A DNA stretch of 10,463 bases from an uncultured Sphingomonadales bacterium. GTDB lineage: Bacteria; Pseudomonadota; Alphaproteobacteria; Sphingomonadales; Sphingomonadaceae. The position numbers and the translations under genes are program-made. The notes beneath the pieces are model-generated. The model saw only the letters and a program-made list of their open reading frames with translations, was not told the DNA's origin and searched no databases. The stretch's first letter is position 1, and the number at the start of each line of letters is the position of its first letter. Positions 5,932-10,463 of the stretch are shown piece by piece. The stretch lies in the NCBI GenBank assembly GCA_937898535.1, contig CALDKP010000099.1:1-10463 (forward strand). Reading direction: 5' to 3'.

Positions 5932-7241
5932 AGCTTTTCTATCCCATCCTTTCGGTCGCGTTGCTGGCTTCGGCATGCAGCGCGGTTCCCGTGGCGGCAC
6001 GTTCTGCGACGACGGTTCCGGCGCGTTCTTTAACCAGCATTTCGCAAGATTATGTTCGCCTGACGCTTGAGGCAGGAACGCATGAATCCGAATATGTTGA
6101 TGCTTATTATGGCTCTGAGTCGTTACAGTCAGCGGCGAAAGCCAGTCCGCGTTCGCTTGCCGACCTTATTGCTGAAGCCCGCACGCTGACGGCTTCCATT
6201 GATGCAAGCTTGCCGACTATAAAGGATGATGCCTACCGCCGCCGGGCTTTGGCCTTGCGGGGCATGCTTGTGGCCGCAGATACCAGATTGCAAATGCTTC
6301 AGGGCCGCAAGTTCGCATTTAATGATGAAGCAAACGGCCAGTTTGCGACCGTCCCTGTGCTTATGCCGCTGGAACATTATGACGCCATTTTAAGCGGGCT
6401 TGATACGCTGATTCCCGGCACGGGCCCGCTTGCAGCGCGGGTCGATGCGTTTAACGAGCGTTACACCATTCCCAAAGATCGCCTGCAACGCGTCTTTGAC
6501 GCTGCGATCTTGGAATGCAAACGCCGCACCGCGCAGCATATTGCGCTCCCTGTTGGCGAAAGCTTTGATATGGAATTTGTGACGGGGAAAACCTGGTCCG
6601 GTTACAATTATTACAAGGGCAATTACAAAAGCCTGATCCAGATTAACACCGACCTTCCGATCCGTGTCAGCCGCGCGGTCGATCTGGGCTGTCATGAAGG
6701 CTATCCCGGCCACCATGTTTTGAACCTGATGGTCGAACAGCGGCTCGCCCGCGCAAAGGGGTGGAGCGAATATGAGGTCAACCCGCTCTACAGCCCGACC
6801 AGCGTCCTTTCCGAAGGCAGCGCAAATTATGGCATCGATCTGGCCTTTCCGGCGCAGGAGCGCTTAGCGTTCGAACGCGACATTCTGTACCCGCTCGCTG
6901 GCCTCGATCCCAGTTCGGCAGATGCATATTGGAAAATGCAGCAAATGACCGAGATGCTGTCCGGCGCGCGGTTGACCATTGCGAAAATGTATCTCGACGG
7001 GGAAGTATCCCGCGCGCAGGCACTTGAACTGACCCAGAAATATCTGCTCTTGTCGCCCGCGCGCGCCGAACAATCGGTGGCGTTTACCGACCATTATCGC
7101 AGCTATGTCATCAACTATGGCTGGGGCAAAGACCTCGTGCGCGGCTATGTCGAACGCGGCAATCCGGATCAAGCCGAGCGCTGGCGCCGGATGGAAAAAA
7201 TACTCAGCGAGCCAACGCAGCCCGCCGATTTGCTGCCCTAG
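5928..7241 (+). CDS. DUF885 family exported metallohydrolase-like protein
   Basis: A 437-residue member of the DUF885 family, which resembles zinc metallopeptidases. The motif HEGYPGHH (256-263) would supply metal ligands and a catalytic Glu257, and the downstream SEGSANYG (295-302) supplies another conserved Glu296. The N-terminus MKLFYPILSVALLASACSAV is a signal peptide. Its ASAC at 14-17 resembles a lipobox, though Ala at -3 is not the usual Leu, so it may be a lipoprotein or a Sec-cleaved periplasmic protein. Many family members are near 600 aa; this is a shorter form, but both motif regions are present and no break is seen. The ATG overlaps the nhaA stop (ATGA), with GGAG 7 nt upstream inside nhaA. 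The substrate is unknown; peptide hydrolysis in the periplasm is an inference from family resemblance. It is convergent with the transglutaminase gene. Confidence 0.85.
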   Translation: MKLFYPILSVALLASACSAVPVAARSATTVPARSLTSISQDYVRLTLEAGTHESEYVDAYYGSESLQSAAKASPRSLADLIAEARTLTASIDASLPTIKDDAYRRRALALRGMLVAADTRLQMLQGRKFAFNDEANGQFATVPVLMPLEHYDAILSGLDTLIPGTGPLAARVDAFNERYTIPKDRLQRVFDAAILECKRRTAQHIALPVGESFDMEFVTGKTWSGYNYYKGNYKSLIQINTDLPIRVSRAVDLGCHEGYPGHHVLNLMVEQRLARAKGWSEYEVNPLYSPTSVLSEGSANYGIDLAFPAQERLAFERDILYPLAGLDPSSADAYWKMQQMTEMLSGARLTIAKMYLDGEVSRAQALELTQKYLLLSPARAEQSVAFTDHYRSYVINYGWGKDLVRGYVERGNPDQAERWRRMEKILSEPTQPADLLP

Positions 7242-8020
7242 GCTAATGCGACCCGGACATCCTGCGAGATCATGTTGGCCGTGCCGAAGATCGTCATGAA
7301 GCTGATGTCGGTTGCATCGCGGCCCACGGCAATACGGACCAGATGTTCCTCGGGCGCCAGCCGCGTTGGGTCGACAAGATGCCATCGGCCATCAAGATAT
7401 ACTTCGACGACGGCGTGAAAATCGGGTGGATCAATGCCCAAGCCATATGCCGATACCATGCGGGCAGGAACATCCGCTGCACGTGCAAAGGCGATCAGAA
7501 GATGCGCGAAATCGCGGCAGACACCGCGCCGTGAAATGAAGGTATTGGTTGCGGTTGCGCCAATGGGCGAAAACCCCGGCGCATATGTAATATTGTCGAA
7601 CAGCCATTCGGCCATTTGCAAAATCTGGTCACCCTTTGTCGCGCCATCAAACCGCGTCGTCACAAAGTTTTCATGCCGGTCAGACGGGCAATAGCGGCTG
7701 GGCATCAGATATTGGATATAGGCAGGCGGCAGTTCCAGATGAGGCACCGTATCCAGCCCCGCGATATTTTTAGTTCCGCGGTCGATCTCCACGGTCGCCG
7801 TATAGCTGATATCAATCCGGCCTTCGGCATGCAGCCAGGTGCGCCGGCCAAGACCGTCCATGCCCTCGATGGTCTTGAGCGGTGAACAATCGCCCTTCAC
7901 CTTCAGCAGATCTTTCAGCAACCTTTGGTCAGCCATGGGAATGGCCTCAACCGCGAGCAGAACGTCGGCTGGATTGGGCAATTGATAATGGAGATTTGCG
8001 GAAATTTCGACAGTGGTCAT
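7238..8020 (-). CDS. Transglutaminase-like cysteine protease/hydrolase family protein
   Basis: A 260-residue protein with a transglutaminase-like core. The catalytic triad is visible: Cys168 in SRRGVCRDFAHL, His202 in DFHAVVEVYL and Asp217 in WHLVDPTRLA. The first 120 residues form the beta-rich domain usual ahead of this core (HYQLPNPADVLLAVEAIP at 11-28). There is no signal peptide, so it is likely cytosolic. Bacterial members are generally putative peptidases or amidases and the substrate is unknown. The start is uncertain: the ATG at 8020 gives the family-like MTTVEISANLHYQL, while the ATG at 8032 adds four residues; neither has a clear ribosome site. Longer readings run into the divergent amidohydrolase gene and look non-native. 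It is divergent from that gene across about 100 bp, and its stop shares the CTAG at 7238-7241 with the DUF885 stop on the other strand. Confidence 0.88.
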   Translation of the reverse strand: MTTVEISANLHYQLPNPADVLLAVEAIPMADQRLLKDLLKVKGDCSPLKTIEGMDGLGRRTWLHAEGRIDISYTATVEIDRGTKNIAGLDTVPHLELPPAYIQYLMPSRYCPSDRHENFVTTRFDGATKGDQILQMAEWLFDNITYAPGFSPIGATATNTFISRRGVCRDFAHLLIAFARAADVPARMVSAYGLGIDPPDFHAVVEVYLDGRWHLVDPTRLAPEEHLVRIAVGRDATDISFMTIFGTANMISQDVRVALA

Positions 8021-8121
8021 GGCTGTGACCATCGGGCATTTGCAGGAGTCGCGCAAGCTCTCGCAAAGTGCATATTGTCGGGCTATGCGATGCCATCCTG
8101 TACCATGGAATATATCGAACG
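8021..8121. promoter_or_regulatory. Divergent intergenic region, transglutaminase / amidohydrolase
   Basis: This 101-bp gap lies between two divergently transcribed genes and should contain both promoters. I see no strong -10/-35 pair, operator palindrome or ribosome site on either strand. The assignment rests only on gene orientation. The region is included because no coding sequence fits it convincingly. Confidence 0.3.
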
Positions 8122-9126
8122 ATGCGCCTGTTTTTTGATCCCCGCCAGCTTGCCCATGCGCCGGTTCAAGAGCTGCATAATGGCGCGTTCGTCCCTTATG
8201 CCGAAACGCCCGCGCGCGCGCAGGCGCTATGTGCCGGGGTGCCCGCCACGGAAAGCCCCACCGACCATGGAGAGGCACCGATATTGGCGGTGCATGATGC
8301 GGGTTACATCGCATATCTAAAGACTGCGCATAGCCGTTGGCTTGCCGCCGGACGCTCAGGTGATGTGATGGGCTATATATGGCCCGTGGTGCGGCGGCGC
8401 GCGTTGGACTTGACGCGTATTGACGCCTTGGCCGGCCGCTACAGCATGGACAGCTCTACGCCGCTCACCGCCGACAGCTGGACCTCGGCCTATTGGAGCA
8501 CGCAGTCGGCCCTGTCGGCGCTTGATGCGGTGCTGGCTGGCGACCGCGTTGCCACGGCTTTGTGCCGCCCGCCCGGGCATCATGCGGGGGCCGACTATCT
8601 TGGTGGATATTGCTTCATCAACCAAGCGGCGGTGGCGGCGCAAGCGGCGCGCGACGCCGGCATCGCGCGCGTGGCCATTCTCGACATTGACTATCATCAT
8701 GGCAACGGCACGCAGGATATTTTCTGGGACCGGGGCGATGTCTTTTATGCTTCGGTCCATGCGGATCCGGCGACAGATTTCCCGTTTTACTGGGGCCATG
8801 CCGATGAAGTCGGCGAAGGCGCAGGGGAAGGCGCGACGCTGAATGTGCCATTGCCGCAAGGGACCCAGATCGGAGCGTTCCGCGCAGCACAAGCGACGGC
8901 GCTGGATGCCATTTCGCGATTTAATCCCGGCTTGCTGATTGTCAGCTTCGGCGCGGATACCTTTGAAGGCGACCCCATCGCCAATTTCGCGCTGAAGACA
9001 TCGGATTATGCCACGCTGGCCAGGGACATTGCCGCGACCGGATTGCGGACAGTGGTTCTTACCGAAGGCGGCTATGCGGTCGACAATTTGGGCGAAAATC
9101 TCGCCAGCTTTTTAAGCGGGTTTTGA
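8122..9126 (+). CDS. Histone deacetylase / acetylpolyamine amidohydrolase family protein
   Basis: A 334-residue zinc-dependent deacetylase of the HDAC/AcuC/AphA superfamily. All active-site elements are present: RPPGHHAG with the His pair 153/154, LDIDYHHGNG with zinc ligands Asp190 and His192, SFGADTFEGDP with zinc ligand Asp279, and EGGYAVDNLG with catalytic Tyr318. Its N-terminal layout (MRLFFDPRQL, then QELHNG and FVPYAETPARA), its length, and CRPPGHHAG plus DYLGGYCFIN match bacterial acetylpolyamine amidohydrolase better than AcuC. Glu17 lines up with a polyamine-binding Glu of the Mycoplana ramosa enzyme as I recall it; two other acidic positions appear as Asp101 and Ser112, so substrate range may differ. 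The ATG at 8122 is preferred over an upstream extension because it begins exactly like family members; its ribosome site is weak. It likely deacetylates acetylated polyamines or similar small amides in the cytosol. It is followed by a bidirectional terminator. Confidence 0.92.
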   Translation: MRLFFDPRQLAHAPVQELHNGAFVPYAETPARAQALCAGVPATESPTDHGEAPILAVHDAGYIAYLKTAHSRWLAAGRSGDVMGYIWPVVRRRALDLTRIDALAGRYSMDSSTPLTADSWTSAYWSTQSALSALDAVLAGDRVATALCRPPGHHAGADYLGGYCFINQAAVAAQAARDAGIARVAILDIDYHHGNGTQDIFWDRGDVFYASVHADPATDFPFYWGHADEVGEGAGEGATLNVPLPQGTQIGAFRAAQATALDAISRFNPGLLIVSFGADTFEGDPIANFALKTSDYATLARDIAATGLRTVVLTEGGYAVDNLGENLASFLSGF

Positions 9127-9149
9127 GCTAGCGTCTCTGTTGCTCAAAA
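9121..9149. repeat. 8-bp inverted repeat overlapping the amidohydrolase stop codon
   Basis: TTTTGAGC at 9121-9128 and GCTCAAAA at 9142-9149 form a perfect 8-bp inverted repeat with a 13-nt loop. The TGA stop at 9124-9126 lies inside the left arm. No U-tract follows it on either strand, so it is not itself a terminator, but it could protect the mRNA 3' end. Its right arm runs into the A-rich flank of the adjacent terminator. Confidence 0.6.
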
Positions 9150-9150
9150 G

Positions 9151-9181
9151 AAAAGGGCGGCCATTTCTGACCGCCCCTTTT
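9151..9181. terminator. Bidirectional rho-independent terminator
   Basis: GGGCGG (9155-9160) pairs with CCGCCC (9171-9176) around a 10-nt loop, and flanking AAAA (9151-9154) can pair with TTTT (9178-9181) past one bulged C (9177). On the plus strand the GC stem ends in CTTTT; on the minus strand it ends in TTTTCTTTT (9154-9146). It sits between the convergent amidohydrolase and etfA genes and can serve both. Confidence 0.8.
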
Positions 9182-9184
9182 AAA

Positions 9185-9198
9185 GTTCAAATTTGAAC
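9185..9198. repeat. 14-bp perfect palindrome after etfA
   Basis: GTTCAAATTTGAAC is a perfect 14-bp palindrome lying 4 bp beyond the etfA stop codon and just before the shared terminator. It may act as a minor 3'-end structure or a protein site; it is AT-rich in the middle and could be chance. No promoter faces it closely, which argues against an operator. Confidence 0.5.
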
Positions 9199-9202
9199 GT
9201 GC

Positions 9203-10132
9203 TTACAGCTTGCCGACCAATTCAGGCACAACCGTGAACAGGTCACCGACGAGGCCGATATCTGCGACTTGGAAGATTGGTGCGTCTTCGTCCTTGTTGA
9301 TGGCGATGATGACCTTGGAGTCCTTCATACCAGCAAGATGCTGAATCGCGCCGGAGATGCCGACCGCGATATAGACTTCAGGGGCAACGATCTTGCCGGT
9401 CTGGCCGACCTGATAGTCATTGGGGACATAGCCCGCATCGACAGCAGCGCGGCTTGCGCCAACGCCTGCGCCAAGCTTGTCAGCGAGTGGCAAAATGACT
9501 TCGCTGAACGTCGCCGAGTCCTTGAGCGCGCGGCCGCCGGATACGATGATCTTGGCCGATGTCAGCTCAGGGTGTTCTTGCTTGGCGATTTCGGCCGAGA
9601 TGAACGTCGATGTGCCCGCATCGCCGCTGCCCGAGACAGCTTCGATTGCAGCAGAACCGCCAGTTTCTTCAGCCTTGGCAAAGGCGGTGCCGCGAACGGT
9701 GATAACCTTCTTGGCGTCGGACGACTGGACAGTCGCAATTGCGTTGCCGGCGTAGATGGGACGCGTGAACGTATCCGCGCTTTCAACGCTGAGGATGTCA
9801 GAGATTTGCATGACATCAAGCAAAGCAGCAACGCGTGGTGCGATGTTCTTGCCGTTCGATGTGGCTGGCGCCAAAAACGCGTCATGCGTTGCCATCAATG
9901 ATGCCACCAAAGGCGCAACATTTTCAGCCAACTGCTGCGCATAAGCTGCGTCATCGGCAACATGTACCGTGGTCACGCCAGCGATTTTTGCGGCCTGCTC
10001 GGCAACTGCGCCGCAGCCTGATCCAGCGACGAGGACGTGCACTTCGCCAATCTGCGATGCAGCGGTAACGACGGCAAGGGTAGCATCCTTCAGCGATGCA
10101 TTATCATGTTCGGCATAAACGAGGGTCTTCAT
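9203..10132 (-). CDS. etfA: Electron transfer flavoprotein subunit alpha
   Basis: A 309-residue EtfA, the FAD-binding subunit of the soluble ETF heterodimer that passes electrons from acyl-CoA and other dehydrogenases to ETF-ubiquinone oxidoreductase. The C-terminal FAD domain is complete: IIVSGGRALK (195-204), GAGVGASRAAVDAGYVPNDY (221-240), QVGQTGKIVAPEVYIAVGIS (241-260), GAIQHLAGM (261-269), INKDEDAPIF (278-287) and ADIGLVGDL (290-298). The N-terminal domain starts MKTLVYAEHDN, as is usual. Length is normal for the family. The ATG at 10132 overlaps the etfB stop by ATGA and has AGGAG 7 nt upstream inside etfB, so coupled translation is expected and gives the equimolar subunits the complex needs. 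A terminator lies just downstream. Confidence 0.97.
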   Translation of the reverse strand: MKTLVYAEHDNASLKDATLAVVTAASQIGEVHVLVAGSGCGAVAEQAAKIAGVTTVHVADDAAYAQQLAENVAPLVASLMATHDAFLAPATSNGKNIAPRVAALLDVMQISDILSVESADTFTRPIYAGNAIATVQSSDAKKVITVRGTAFAKAEETGGSAAIEAVSGSGDAGTSTFISAEIAKQEHPELTSAKIIVSGGRALKDSATFSEVILPLADKLGAGVGASRAAVDAGYVPNDYQVGQTGKIVAPEVYIAVGISGAIQHLAGMKDSKVIIAINKDEDAPIFQVADIGLVGDLFTVVPELVGKL

Positions 10133-10463
10133 GCGGCCACTCCTATTTCCTTGAGCTTTGCAACCAGCGCATCGACGTCGGCAACCTTGATACCGGCGCT
10201 ACGCACAGGCGGTTCAACAACCTTCAATGTCTTGAGGCGCGGGCTAACGTCCACACCATAATCGGCAGGTGTTTTCTGCGCGAGTGGCTTGGACTTTGCT
10301 TTCATGATGTTCGGCAGCGACGCATAACGTGGCTCGTTCAAGCGCAGGTCGGTCGTGATGATGGCTGGCATCTTCAACGCTACCGTCTGCAAACCGCCAT
10401 CGACTTCGCGCGCGACATGCACGGCATCACCCGACACGTTGACCGTGTTGGCAAATGTGCCCT
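10129..10463 (-). CDS. etfB: Electron transfer flavoprotein subunit beta (partial, 5' end outside window)
   Basis: The C-terminal 110 residues of EtfB; the N-terminus lies beyond the right edge. Reading from the edge, the protein shows GTFANTVNVSGDAVHVAREV, then DGGLQTVALKMPAIITTDLR and LNEPRYASLPNIMKAKSKPL. The last is the hallmark ETF beta signature (TTDLRLNEPRYASLPNIMKAKxKP), which includes the loop that recognises partner dehydrogenases. The C-terminus (PRLKTLKVVEPPVRSAGIKV and on to KEIGVAA) is also typical, so the 3' end is intact. It partners EtfA and binds AMP in the family. Its stop codon overlaps the etfA start by ATGA, so etfB-etfA is a two-gene operon here; the promoter is outside the window. 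Confidence 0.96.
   Translation of the reverse strand, partial: GTFANTVNVSGDAVHVAREVDGGLQTVALKMPAIITTDLRLNEPRYASLPNIMKAKSKPLAQKTPADYGVDVSPRLKTLKVVEPPVRSAGIKVADVDALVAKLKEIGVAA

Noticed and set aside
8033..8314. 94-residue upstream extension of the transglutaminase-like protein
   Set aside because: It would run through the divergent amidohydrolase start and coding region, and its sequence is atypical (His, Arg and Pro rich). The start at 8020 fits the domain.
9269..9901. 210-residue plus-strand open frame opposite etfA
   Set aside because: It is a shadow of a fully recognisable etfA gene. Its composition (rich in Asp, Arg, Ala and Cys) matches no family, and it has no ribosome site.
1..10463. 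Mobile elements, CRISPR arrays, tRNA or rRNA genes
   Set aside because: No transposase-like protein, no regularly spaced repeats and no recognisable structural RNA sequence were found on either strand.

Overview
The window looks like a chromosomal segment of an alphaproteobacterium, most likely a sphingomonad (Sphingorhabdus/Sphingopyxis-like). The evidence is protein style: the TauE/SafE N-terminus, a small VDGG-type membrane protein, the short DUF885 protein and a very typical EtfB C-terminus. This is family recognition by eye, with no database search. It is gene-dense with uniform codon use. I see no rRNA, tRNA, insertion sequence, prophage or CRISPR array.

Left block, minus strand, read from 4595 down to 1: six genes in one direction with gaps of 73 nt or less. 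In transcription order they are a LuxR-type HTH protein with a C-terminal membrane anchor, a 112-aa soluble hypothetical protein, a 142-aa multi-pass membrane protein, a processive GT2 glycosyltransferase resembling NfrB, an outer-membrane beta-barrel resembling only the C-terminal domain of NfrA, and a TauE/SafE permease cut by the window edge. The glycosyltransferase and barrel genes overlap as TGATG. Together they suggest a trimmed-down NfrA/NfrB-type envelope glycan synthesis and export system, probably controlled by the membrane-tethered regulator. It lacks the extra C-terminal region of E. coli NfrB and the TPR part of NfrA. A strong 10-bp inverted repeat, with a competing shorter hairpin, abuts the start codon of the 142-aa gene.

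Middle block, plus strand, 4711-7241: nhaA (Na+/H+ antiporter) overlaps a DUF885 metallohydrolase-like exported protein by ATGA. The 115-bp gap 4596-4710 is the shared divergent control region of the left and middle blocks.

Right block: a minus-strand cytosolic transglutaminase-like protein (7238-8020) is convergent with DUF885, and their stop codons overlap on the palindrome CTAG. Divergent to it is a plus-strand histone deacetylase/acetylpolyamine amidohydrolase family enzyme (8122-9126). A bidirectional terminator follows, and then the minus-strand etfB-etfA operon for electron transfer flavoprotein, with etfB cut by the right edge. These genes are housekeeping or accessory metabolism. The most unusual part of the window is the 650-4595 glycan/regulator cluster.
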